Shown: positions 12,020 through 23,978 of the stretch, piece by piece
Layout of the letters: each line of letters starts with the position of its first letter
Numbering within the stretch: the first letter of the stretch is position 1
Source of the DNA: Clarkia xantiana subsp. parviflora
Taxonomy: Eukaryota > Streptophyta > Magnoliopsida > Myrtales > Onagraceae
Assembly (NCBI GenBank): GCA_036873135.1
Contig: JAPTYO010000007.1
Location: 10,150,763-10,214,762 of the forward strand
Length of the DNA: 64,000 bases
Direction: 5' to 3'
The notes under the pieces: model-generated
Told to the model about the DNA's origin: nothing
Seen by the model: only the letters and a program-made list of their open reading frames with translations
The model's database searches: none
Program-made: the position numbers and the translations under genes

Positions 12020-12433
12020 GAGCATATACAGTGGTATTACGTAAAAAAATACGTAAACGTGGGTCCTACATGTTTATTTAAGTAAAGCAATAAAAACTAT
12101 CTACAGTGGTTTTACATAGCATTCCTTAAAGATGGGACCCACACGTAAATTTATGTTTGTAAAGCATTCCTTAAATTTAAGTAATTCATTATGTATTACG
12201 TAACCAATTTTTTATTATAAATTAATTCATTTAATAATTAATGCTAATATCTTATTGGTGGTTGCTGGAAAATTTAATAATAAAATATATTTAAGGAATA
12301 TGTTTAAGTAATAAGACTGCAGAGAAAATATTTTTTACGTGTGTTTTAAATTTACGTATTACTTAAAGTGTACATAAATGTCTACGTGACAACTTTAAAG
12401 AATACAGTTTAGGTAAAACCATTATGGATGCTC
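12020..12433. mobile_element. Tourist-like MITE
   Basis: A 414-bp element bounded by imperfect inverted repeats (GAGCATATACAGTGGTATTAC and, inverted, GAGCATCCATAATGGTTTTAC) and flanked by TAA at 12017-12019 and 12434-12436. The TIR and TSD resemble those of the larger element at 8459-10579. It lies about 500 bp before the YSL start codon, within the likely upstream region of that gene. Confidence 0.7.
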
Positions 12434-12436
12434 TAA

Positions 12437-12930
12437 CTAACTTACCTTAGCAAATTAAATTAATAATTAATTTATATACTCTTTCATATATTAATTTTAA
12501 TTTAAAAATTAGAAACTATATAAGACAGTGTATCATTTCTCTTCTCACACTTGACCAAACAAAAAAAATTTATCTTCTCATAAAATATTATCATTTATTA
12601 TGGGAGAAGATGGCCAGCTAGCTGATGATAGTGATAGAGAAGATTACAAGAGGAGAGTGTGAAAGTAATCAATGCCGATGAACGGTGAGTCTACTCCGTG
12701 AGTGGACTGTTGACTTTCTCCTCCCTCATCTCATCTCATCTCCAATCGAATAGAATCGAATCCTATTTAATTAATTGTCTCCATCGCCATCTCAATGGTT
12801 CCCATCAACCGCAGATTCCGCCCGATTCCATTACTTATACATTCTCTATCTAGTCTCCATTCTGTTGCTAGTTGATGAGCTTCTCTTGACCTCAAGCTAA
12901 ACCTAAAGTTTTCTGAACTAGAGATCGGAA
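12437..12930. promoter_or_regulatory. YSL upstream region and 5' UTR
   Basis: Contains CT-rich repeats (CTCATCTCATCTCATCTCC near 12727) typical of plant 5' leaders, and a leader ending AGATCGGAAATGG at the start codon. No specific metal-response element could be identified by eye. Confidence 0.4.
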
Positions 12931-15900
12931 ATGGAACACCGCGGCGATTTTGAATTGGAAGAGAAGGCTATAGTTGTCGATAACGATGGCTACAATTTGG
13001 AAGGCCACCGCGAGACGCCGCAGAACCTCCACCAGAGGAAGAAGGGGAAGTCGTCTGAGGAAGACCAGAGCGTGAACACCAGTCTCTCCGTGGAGAGGCT
13101 GTTCGAGAGCCAGGAGGTGCCGTCGTGGCGGAATCAGCTGACGTTCCGCGCGTTCGCCGTCAGCTTCGTGCTCAGTATTCTGTTCACCTTCATCGTGATG
13201 AAGCTCAACCTGACGACAGGGATCATCCCTTCGCTTAACGTCTCGGCGGGGCTGCTAGGATTCTTCTTCCTCAAGTCATGGACCAAGGTTCTGGAGAAGA
13301 CTGGAAGGCTGAAGGTGCCGTTCACAAGGCAGGAAAACACCGTGATCCAGACCTGCGTCGTCGCGTCCTCCGGCATCGCCTTCAGCGGTAAGTTCCGTAG
13401 TCTACTTCTTCTTCTCTGCAGCTCTCTCTCAATTCATTTTCAGTAAATTAAGATTTTGCTCTTCAAGTTAATGCTTAATCCTCAAATTTTGTTACCCTTC
13501 AACTTTGATTGTGTAGCTTGATAATACATGTCTAAGACCAGATACACATTTTAACTACTCACAATCCTACTGTCAGACTCAGGTTTGCGTAACTGATTGC
13601 GCAAAAATCGTATTGGATTATGAGAGTGATTGATGATCTTGATAAGGATTAGAAGATAAAAAAATAATTCTAATTTGCCCCCGCGTGATGCTACTGTCAT
13701 GTCATCAGTGGCTGAACTTTCCAAGGTGTTAAGAATAATAGTTGATTGATTTGTTTCTTAAAAAAATATTTTGAGAGATGGGAGACACTATGATTGGTGA
13801 AGAACATTTAGACTTTCCAGAAAAATTCCAATCAGATGTGTTTGGAATTTATAAGATTTGTCTATCAGATTATCTTTTTTTAGAAGTGATTATTAAAGTG
13901 GAAATTATAATAATGAATTTTAATTAGTGGAAGGAAGATGCTGTCCACTACTATTATTCTACTGTATTCTGAACGTCCTTTTTTGACGTTTCTTTATGAA
14001 TCATTCATAACCAGATCCTGAAATCGTCATCATTGTATATGCATATGATTTTAAATCTTGGCTACCATTAAATTAAAAAGGATGGATTTCATCAAGGTTG
14101 AACTTTCGTAGTCAAAACAGTTTTCTCTCCTTTTTTTCGGCCGACTGACTGACTAGTCAAAAGAGTTATTTTTGGGAAGGAATGGAGGCCTTGCAACTTG
14201 ACTTGTAAACAACTTGAGAAAGCACGCATCACTTATTGTTTGTCAATGTCTGCTTTGTGATATTTCTGCTTGGTCAATATAGTAGAGGTGCTGCCGTGGT
14301 TCAACTTATCATCCACTCACCATAGACATGGCAGCTGCCGTTTTGTTTTATCTTACTTTGGTTCTTATTTATCTGATGATATGGTGATGAACAGACTTGG
14401 TCCATTTTACCTGTCAAATTTGATCACGGGCATGATAAACATTCAACATATAATATTAACCTGTCTCTGACTAAAATTTAGATAAGGTGATGTAGAATCT
14501 GATATACTGATAAAGTAAATAATTAACTCATGATGTGGAGTGAACTGTTCCAACTTCTTGGTTGTGGAAGAGCTTCTCGAGTTGAAGCAACACAAGGGCA
14601 AACCGAAATGTAAAATTACCACTTGCTTGTGCTGCAAGCAATATTTCCTAATGAGTTAAACTGTTGCTTGATCCAGGAGGGTTTGGAAGTTACATGTTCG
14701 GTATGAGCCAACGGGTTGCAAACCAATCATCCGACGCACTTTCCATGACACAGTACAAGAATCCTGCACTTCCATGGATGATCGGCTTCCTTTTTGTTGT
14801 CAGTTTCCTCGGACTCTTCTCCGTGGTTCCTCTTCGCAAGGTAAAATCACACAACCAATTATCTAGTTTCAAAATCATCATCACTTAAAACATATGTTTT
14901 TGTTCTTAATTAATGACATTTCCATTTTATTTATTTTTTGCAGATTATGATCGTTGACTTCAAGTTGACTTATCCTAGTGGTACTGCAACTGCTCATCTT
15001 ATTAACAGCTTCCACACCCCTGAAGGAGCCGAGCTAGCAAAGTAAGCAGGTTTCTTCCCTACTCTCTTTGTTCATCTGGCCGAATTAATGTAATAAAATA
15101 GCGTTATTCCTCCTCCTTAGGAAACAAGTCAGGGTTTTGGGGAAATACTTTGGCTTCAGCTTCTTTTGGGGAATCTTCCAGTGGTTCTATACTGCATCAG
15201 ATGATTGCGGATTTGTGAACTTCCCTTCTCTCGGGCTCAAAGCTTACCAGAATCGGTAACTGTTGTTCCATAATTTTTTATTTTTTAATTTATTGTCTAG
15301 CAAGCCACATGTCTTACTAATGCGGGTCTTTTTTTGTTGCTCTTCTTTGTTGAAGCTTCTACTTTGATTTCTCTGCAACATATGTCGGAGTCGGAATGAT
15401 CTGCCCCTACATTATAAATGTATCAGTGCTACTCGGAGGAATACTATCGTGGGGTTTGATGTGGCCTCTGATTGAAAAGCGGAAAGGTGATTGGTATTCT
15501 GCAGAACTGAAACCTTCTAGCATGCACGGCCTTCAAGGTTACAAGGTAAGGTCGATACATCAAAATCAAGCGAAACTCTAGTATCCTTCTTCTTGAAGAG
15601 TCCATTCAAATTCATGTTGGAAATATTGAGGGTAAATATGCAAATTTACAAAGTCCGAGGACCAAAATGCAATATTCTAAAATTCAATGACTAAAAAGAA
15701 ATTAGTCAAATTTCGGATACTTACAAGTAACTATACCAGTTAACATGCAAAATATAGGCAACACCGAAATTATACGTAAAATCGACACAAAACGAATACG
15801 TATTTTTTATACTGAGGCCCGTGCTAATCACAGTCTCCTTAAGGCAATTTCGCCCCTCCCCACCCTCGGGTTATGCAAAGGGGTTTATACAAGGGGCGAT

Positions 15901-18900
15901 CACCTCCCAGGATTCAACAGTGTCATCGAATCGTGTTATGCATGCAACACGCTCGACTGAACCGAACCCGATACCTGAACTCAAACAAAGAACAGGAAAG
16001 CCGACGACAACGGCTAAAAATAACTAGAAAGGTCGAACGACATCAGTCGATAACAACCTAGGAAGAACTCTGCATTCGTCAACACGAAGAACAGAGGATG
16101 AGAAAATATAATTGGATCCCAAGATTATGGGTTCCGGAAAAATTGAACCCAACCAAGAAGGTAGAGATTCCATTTCTCATTGGTGCAAAAAATGAGAAGG
16201 GGAGACTCCTTTATATAGGAGAGGAGAAGGGAGGAGATGCTTGAAGTGGTCGATGTGGTACAAACAAATTTCCACATTCACTAAAACAAATTGGGCTGGG
16301 CTAGAGTTAAAACAATGGGCTTGAACAAAAATATTTTAACTAAGCCCAAAACACTAGCCTTAGTAAAATTTAATATAAATGAGCCCAAATTTTCTAACAA
16401 TCCCCCACATGAATGGAAATTGGAAAACCTAACGGTAGCTCTAGACACGATGTTTGAGTTCAACGGTCAATACCTGCAAAGAATAGGTAGGGGTAACCCC
16501 TTTGAACCTATCCCTTGTGAGATCATGCCTTCTCTACTGACTGGTCGGTAGACGCGATGTCCTTGAACCGACTGTCGTTGATGTAAATGACGACATAACC
16601 CACACAGGTACCTTCCTAGTATAGTTCGGTTCACGCCCTGTGATCCCTAGGCCCTGGATCACTCGCCTGGTTCTGCAAGCGTTTCTAAGAATTGCGCCCT
16701 CAACAATTCCTTTCGAAGCGGCCCCACTTCTCACTCGCATAGGTGATTCTATGTCTCAAGAGCATCTTCACGACTCTGAGTTCTCCTTACGAATCATTAA
16801 AAGCCTTGTGTGAAAATGACCTTGATTAAGTAATTTCCAATTACTGTTATAAGATCAACACCAGCAAAAGCTTAACCTCTTCTCCATCACTGTTTGCATC
16901 ATAGGAATGGGCTTTGGGGTTTGACCCCCACAGTGACAACACTCACTCTTGTGATTAGGTTGTCCCATTGAACCAAGTTCTTGGGATCTCCAGTCATCAT
17001 GGTTGGGTTTTCCTTCTCAAGAGTGTTTCCTCCACGGGCTTTAGCCCCATTCCTTTTCGACGCTTGGCCAAATAACTCTCTGTTTAACCCTTTCGGGTTG
17101 CGGATCCGCTATTTATCTGCCTACTTTACGATATCAGGCACAATAAATATATTTGAGAGCAACTGTCTAATGGAATTATGACGTATATGTCTAAACATTC
17201 CATTATGCAGGTTATACTGTGTTATACAGATAGATCGTCGCAACGTTGCATCAATGTTCTCAATCCAACAAAGTCCTCAGACTATCATTTCCTGCAGGAA
17301 TAATTTTGTTAATCCAACATCTAAATTTAGATTGATTCTTTTGTGGACAACAGCTTCGCAAAGTGTCCCATTTCCCAACCTTTAACAAAGGTTTTCATGC
17401 CAAATGGGGGGTGCACCACTTATTTCTGCTTTAACATTGTCTCTTAAAGAAAATCTTCAACATTTCATTAGATTGGATTTAATTTGGATTAAACCAAAAC
17501 AAACTCATCAATCTTGCACTAACACAGGTTTTGGCCAATTAGTAAAATCCTCGAGAAAATGACATAGTCATTTTGCATATTCGGCACATTTCTCCAGTAC
17601 AATAACTCAGACTTAATCGCCGATCGGGCTATGACTGTTTGTTTTGAGGATTTTCTACAACACTGTTGCACCTCGTAAGGTGAATACGTAACCCCTTATA
17701 CTCAAAGTGGTAGTGTCTAATCGGATATCCATTTTGCATCAATATAAAATTCTATCACATAAGGATATCTCTTTGTGTAGACTATGATTATGAATATGTC
17801 TCAGATACCTAAGTACCATGATTACCCCGTTCTAGTGGAAAAACTAGGGTTACTCGTATATCGACTCAATACACTTACAACGTAAGCGATATCTGGTCTA
17901 GTGCATGACATTAAGTACATGACACTTCCAATAATTCGAGCGTACTCAATTTGGGAAATCCATTCTCCCTTATTCTTTGAAATTACTTACTCGTATCTAT
18001 CGGAGTACTGACCTCGTTCTTGTCATCTTTGTTGAATTTATCCAAATACTTGTCAATATATGAGTTTGACTTAGAATGAGACATTCTGATGATCTAATGA
18101 GTTTTAATCCAAAGATCACATCGGCAAGATCCATGTCTTTCAGGTCAATACTCAAATTCAACATAGGTCCAGTGGACCGGACCACCTCATCGTTATTTCC
18201 AACGATTAGTATGTCATCAACGTAAAACGTTTTTCATACTTATTTATTTTGAAACATTTCTCCAATAAAGCGCTGTCAAATTTATAAAGTCATTATCTAG
18301 GCATCTGCCTAAGACTATACATAGATTTGACAAGCTTACAGACTTTCTTTTCCTGCTCTCGCGCAGAGAAACCCTCAGGTTGTTCCATGTAGATTTCTTC
18401 CTCTAAATCTCCATGTATGAAAGTTGTTTTTCACATCCATTTGATGTACTTCTAGAATTTGCAAGGCTGCAATCGCAAGAACCATCCTTATGAACGTGAT
18501 TCTAGCTACTGGATAATATGTATCAAAATAATTTCATCATTCCTTTTGTCTATAATATTTTATGACAAGTCGGGCTTTGTAATTATCAATTGATCCATCT
18601 TCTTTCATTTTACGTTTGAATATCCACTTGTAGCCTAACGGTTTGTCTCTGGGCGGAAGATCCACCAGCTCCCAAGTGTGGTTCTGCAAGATGGACTCAA
18701 TTTCACTATTGATTGCCTCTTTTCATAGAGGTCTCTCATAAGAGTTTACGTCTTCGTAGTAAGTCTAAGGTTCGGCTTCAAGCATATAGGTCAAAAAACT
18801 GGACCATAGGATTTTTCAATCCTCGCCCTTTTACTCATCATGGGCTCGACCTCAACATGCCCTCCATGTTCTTGGTCTTGACTATTTTTCCTCTATAGTC

Positions 18901-21900
18901 TCATATGCTTGCCTCTCCTCTAGACTTAGCCAAAAATACATTTTCCAAAGAAATATGCATTTATTGATTACATTAACGTATCTGTGTGTTTATTTGACAC
19001 TTTCGATTCAAATCGATACCCGTTACTATTCTGAGCAAACCCTATGAAAATGCAATCAACGGTTTAGGGAATGTATGCGTCTTTTCCGTAGAGGTATCAT
19101 AATTTTTAGCAAGACACCCCCCACATTCGAAGGCACAAATCAAACATAGTTTTATCTTCCTTCTTATGGGGTACCTTATTCAAAAGGTAATTGCTAGTTA
19201 AAATAGCTACCCCGTCATAACCCTAAAACAAACATGGTCTCAACCATACTATTTTAATTTCTACCAGAAAAATGTAATGTGTTAACACACGAGTTGGGTA
19301 TGAAGTTATTACTAATTCTCAACCACATCATCATTGATCCTCGGATCATCCTTTTATCGTTGTAGATCCTCAGACCATTAACACATCAACATTTTCTTTT
19401 TTCCAGACCGTTGCGTTTCTCAAACGGTATGATCCTCAAACCAATAAAAGGCCTCGACCTGTTGCACCGCAAGTGCCAAAACAACATTTTCATATTTTTA
19501 TTAATGCATGCCTAATGACAATCCATTCACCCACTAAGCCAAAACCTTGACCGTCGACAACGTTATTAATACTAATTAGTCCAAAATAAACATTAAAACG
19601 TTGCCCGGTTGGATCGAACCCGCAACCCAACTCCATCGGGGTTTTATGCGGTGTGCAATGACTTCACCGATTAAATCGTGTTTAAGTCAACATTCTCTAA
19701 ACAGAGAATAATCGTTGCCGCATTTCTCATTGCGAAAACAATTAATAGTTGAAACTCAAGTTTTTGTTTGTAAACCATGAATTTGTTAATTGTTTCATTT
19801 TTTCCTTCATCAAGTACACATAGCGATATTTCGTACTATCATCTACGAAAGTAATGAAGTACTTAAATTCCCGCCTCGCGTTTGGACATATATTAAGTCA
19901 CAAACATCGCTATGTATTTAGACCAAGACGTTCGGTAATCCTTTCGACCGAATAAGTTTCGCTTCAACGCAAACTTCACATTTAAGTTCTTGATCTATTT
20001 TTGATTTTAGGAATATGAAACATGTTAGATAACCTCTGCAAGGTATCGTAATTAACATGTTCTAAATTATTGTGCGACAAATTCAGCACAAGAAGGAACA
20101 TTCTTATCTCATGTTCACTATAGGCACTACGGCCAATGCAAAAATATTTTTATTCATGTTTACTTCAGGCACTACGGCCATTACACTTAAAGTAATTCAA
20201 CTTCATCCAATCAAATTTTTCGTCTATCTGTATTTAACGTACAGTTCTTTTGACGATTTCGTGTGCTCCCAATAGGGACGCTTCCTCCTCATTTTTTTTT
20301 TTAGAATTGTCAAAAAGAATTCCATCTTTTGACTTCAACTTTTGAAGTCTCGGCGACTTTCCCTGCATTATAGACGGCGGCCTAAACGAGTGTCCAACCT
20401 CGGTAATCAAGGCGTCGTTAAATGGGATAGCATCACTCGCTAGAATAATAACATTTATAGACCACATGGTGGTCTTTCCCAATTTTAGAGTTGTCCGCCA
20501 AGTGTTAGCTACATTCTCATTGAGTAGCGTTCAAACATTGGACCTATGACCAACTCCTTGGGTTTTATTATTTTTTTTTTTTTTTTAAGAAGTCCGAGCG
20601 GTTCGTACCCGACCCCACAATAGTAATCCGGGACATCAAATTCAGATTACTAAAATTCAAATAACGATTTGAATTTCTGATTTCAGTAATTAAGTTTAAT
20701 CACTTCAATTACAAAATTAAATAAAATTTCCATAACAATTGTCATACACTCTAAATCGGCTTTAACCGACTTCTTAATCCAATTTTCAACAATGGATTCA
20801 ACGACCCCATAAGCCTCAACGACTAAAGTGGGTCAAGTCACCAAGCAAACATATCAATTTCGGATGCCTTAATAGGTTTAACAACCTTGACCATCTCGAT
20901 TTTTCATAGTAGTCTCAACGACTTAGCGACCTCAACGGTCCTAATAGCCTCAACGGCTTTTGACGACTTTACCAGTCTCGACGACCTAAATGGCCTTAGC
21001 GATTTTATCAGTCGCATGTGCTCTCGAGCATGTTCACATTTTCAATATCATTGTTCGACAATATTTGTGAACTTTTAGAGAATAAATAATTTTCTCCAAA
21101 AAAATTAATCTCAAAATTCAATTAAGCATCCTCTCATAAAACCAACAAATAAAATTTGCCTTAAGATTGTTGGAAATATTGAGGGTAAATATGCAAATTT
21201 ACAAAGTCCGAGGACCAAAATGCAATATTCTAAAATTCAATGACTAAAAAGAAATTAGTCAAATTTCGGATACTTACAAGTAACTATACCAGTTAACATG
21301 CAAAATATAGGCAACACCGAAATTATACGTAAAATCGACACAAAACGAATACGTATTTTTTATACTGAGGCCCGTGCTAATCACAGTCTCCTTAAGGCAA
21401 TTTCGCCCCTCCCCACCCTCGGGTTATGCAAAGGGGTTTATACAAGGGGCGATCACCTCCCAGGATTCAACAGTGTCATCGAATCGTGTTATGCATGCAA
21501 CACGCTCGACTGAACCGAACCCGATACCTGAACTCAAACAAAGAACAGGAAAGCCGACGACAACGGCTAAAAATAACTAGAAAGGTCGAACGACATCAGT
21601 CGATAACAACCTAGGAAGAACTCTGCATTCGTCAACACGAAGAACAGAGGATGAGAAAATATAATTGGATCCCAAGATTATGGGTTCCGGAAAAATTGAA
21701 CCCAACCAAGAAGGTAGAGATTCCATTTCTCATTGGTGCAAAAAATGAGAAGGGGAGACTCCTTTATATAGGAGAGGAGAAGGGAGGAGATGCTTGAAGT
21801 GGTCGATGTGGTACAAACAAATTTCCACATTCACTAAAACAAATTGGGCTGGGCTAGAGTTAAAACAATGGGCTTGAACAAAAATATTTTAACTAAGCCC

Positions 21901-23188
21901 AAAACACTAGCCTTAGTAAAATTTAATATAAATGAGCCCAAATTTTCTAACAATTCAAACATAATGCTCAATCAATATCAATTTAGGAAACTTACGTTTT
22001 AAGAAAACGGATAATCATCTTAAAAAAAAAGCAAAACAAACGAGTTTTTCATATTACAAATTTCTGATACATGATGGTCCTTCGTTTCAGGTGTTCATCG
22101 CGATTTCCATGATTCTTGGCGACGGTCTCTACAACTTCTTCAAAGTGCTGAGCCGCACTCTTATCGGCATCTATCTCCAACTCCGGGAAAGAAGAACCCT
22201 TCCAGTCTCAAACGGCGAAACCCCAGAAACCGAACATGTTTCCTATGACGACAAACGGCGCACCCAGTTGTTCCTCAAAGACCGCATCCCGGCATGGTTT
22301 GCTGTATCAGGCTACGTCATCATCGCGATCATTTCCATCATCACCATTCCCCACATGTTCCCAGAACTCAAGTGGTACTACATCTTGGTCATTTACCTAT
22401 TTGCCCCCGCCCTTGGTTTCTGCAATGCATACGGGTGTGGGCTCACGGACTGGTCTTTGGCATCAACCTACGGAAAGCTAGCCATCTTTGTGATTGGTGC
22501 ATGGGCCGGGGCATCCCACGAAGGTGTCATTGCAGGCCTTGCGGCTTGTGGGGTAATGATGAACATCGTCTCCACGGCCTCGGACCTAACCCAGGACTTC
22601 AAGACAGGGTACCTAACCCTAGCTTCGCCGCGGTCCATGTTTGTGAGTCAAGTTATTGGGACCGCCATTGGGTGTGTGGTCTCTCCCTGCGTGTTTTGGC
22701 TCTTCTACAAGGCCTTTAAGGACCTAGGACTCCCCGGAAGTGAGTACCCAGTGCCCTACGGAATAATCTACCGAGGCATAGCCGAGCTGGGGACAACGGG
22801 CTTTTCTTCCTTACCCAAACACTGCCTCCAACTCTGCTACGTGTTTTTTGCGGCGGCCATTGCTATAAACTTGATCCGAGACAGTGTCCCGAAGAAGTGG
22901 GCTAGGTTCATCCCAATTCCGATGGCTATGGCCATCCCGTTCTACATCGGGAGCTACTTTGCCATCGACATGTGTGTTGGTAGCTTGATATTGTTCATCT
23001 GGGAGAAGCGGAACAAGGCCAACGCGGATGCATATGGGCCTGCAGTTGCCTCGGGTTTGATTTGTGGGGACGGGATCTGGACTCTGCCCAGTTCGATTCT
23101 GGCTCTTGCGGGGGTTAAGCCGCCGATTTGCATGAAGTTCCTGTCGAGGGGGACCAATGCTAGAGTTGATGGCTTCCTCAATTCTTAG
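12931..23188 (+). CDS. YSL7: Yellow stripe-like metal-nicotianamine transporter (YSL5/7/8 clade)
   Basis: Six exons: 12931-13387, 14677-14840, 14944-15041, 15121-15255, 15356-15545, 22091-23188. All junctions are GT-AG and keep frame, giving 713 residues, normal for YSL proteins. This is an OPT-superfamily membrane protein with an acidic cytosolic N-terminus (about residues 1-70) and then some 14 hydrophobic segments. Conserved stretches include '[20 protein letters not shown]', '[19 protein letters not shown]', '[20 protein letters not shown]' and '[13 protein letters not shown]'. Family role: proton-coupled uptake of metal-nicotianamine chelates or small peptides across plasma or vacuolar membranes; substrate and location are not predictable here. 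Overall wording is closest to YSL7. The last intron (15546-22090) is swollen by a 6.3-kb copia element; without it and its TSD it would be about 202 bp. Both splice sites of that intron look intact, so function is probably kept. Confidence 0.93.
15615..16399 (-). repeat. 3' LTR of the copia element in YSL intron 5
   Basis: 785-bp direct repeat of 21168-21952; no difference was seen on side-by-side reading. On the minus strand it begins TGTTAGAAAATTTGGGCTCA and carries a TATA box (CTATATAAAGGAG, near 16210) followed by a likely R/U5 region. Confidence 0.92.
16400..21167 (-). pseudogene. Degenerate copia gag-pol interior
   Basis: A 4.8-kb stretch with no open frame longer than about 85 codons on the coding (minus) strand. 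Recognisable pieces of integrase, reverse transcriptase and RNase H occur in the correct order but in shifting frames (see parent element). The segment next to the 3' LTR (16400-17150) is non-coding. The left-over open frames on both strands are chance. Confidence 0.8.
21168..21952 (-). repeat. 5' LTR of the copia element in YSL intron 5
   Basis: Direct repeat partner of 15615-16399, same length and apparently identical sequence; followed by the ATTCA target duplication and then 133 bp of original intron before the YSL final exon. Confidence 0.92.
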
Positions 23189-23978
23189 TAACTCAAGTTA
23201 GATCCGGCGAAACTCGGTTATACTTGTGTATGTTAATTCGTATAGTCTCATCGCGCTTGTGTTGCATAGAACTGTTACATATCTCTCTGTTTTCATAGTC
23301 CAATTGTGTAGGATGGATGTATCTCTATTGTGTAGAATTTGCATATGTGAAAAGAAAATGTTTCGTGTTTGTAGAATAAAATAAAATGAACAAAACATAC
23401 AAAATTGTTCGGCACGTATCATAATTGGCATGGTATAACAAAAAAGTTAAACCCAGCGTCCAATTTTAATAGGTTTAACATGATTAAATTATCCAATGAA
23501 ACCATAGAAGTTTGATTTTACAAACTCAGTCACTTAAGATAAAAAGAGTTTCGATTACTTAACATTTTACATATATTATAATTAAATACGTCATATAGTA
23601 ATAAAAAAGTTATAAACATGTTGCTCCACAACATGCTAGAAAAACCCTATAACCTGTAATTTGATGCCGCCCCGTCCCGGCCTAATTGGTGCTCATCTAT
23701 AGTATTGAGGTGCAAAATGTAGAAAAATTTAGAAATCCTGGTCTAAAATGCTAACATAAAAAACTGGGATCAGAGATGCATAAATGAAACGGAAACGGGA
23801 AATGGATGATGGATCCGACGCTCCAAAATTCCAAAATCCAATCTTCTCTTCTCATTCACTGAATATCCTCAGGTGCAGGATTGATTTTGTTCTGCTCTAT
23901 CCGTTTTTCAATGATTCCTTCTCTGTGATTCGATCCTCATTTGGAAGACCTTAAATCTCCCTTCTTTGATCTGCAATC
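23189..23978. other. YSL 3' flank and STT3 promoter / 5' UTR
   Basis: The YSL 3' UTR probably ends near 23390 (AATAAAATAAAATG). The part next to the STT3 start is CT-rich leader. A very short upstream ORF (ATG at 23911, five codons) precedes the STT3 ATG at 23979; whether it lies in the mRNA is unknown. Confidence 0.45.

Larger units (their letters stand above)
15615..21952 (-). mobile_element. Ty1/copia retrotransposon, complete ends, decayed interior
   Basis: Bounded by two 785-bp LTRs starting TG and ending CA, flanked by the 5-bp target duplication ATTCA (15610-15614 and 21953-21957). A purine tract TGGGGGAT (minus strand) beside the 15615-16399 LTR marks that as the 3' LTR, so the element reads on the minus strand, opposite to the YSL gene. 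The interior shows copia order on the minus strand, with many stops and frameshifts: integrase-like '[19 protein letters not shown]' (about 19800-19880), RT '[22 protein letters not shown]' region (about 18560-18640), 'QMDV' region (about 18440), the RT box [11 protein letters not shown] (18192-18224) and 'CTRPDIAY' (about 17900). No canonical initiator-Met primer site was seen inside the 5' LTR. Confidence 0.9.

Noticed and set aside
15745..16061. Small plus-strand ORFs repeated at 21298-21614
   Set aside because: They lie in the two LTRs of the copia element, antisense to it; their duplication reflects the LTRs.
22091..23188. A separate 365-residue transporter gene
   Set aside because: It begins with GTG directly after a splice acceptor and completes the YSL protein; it is the last exon, not a gene of its own.
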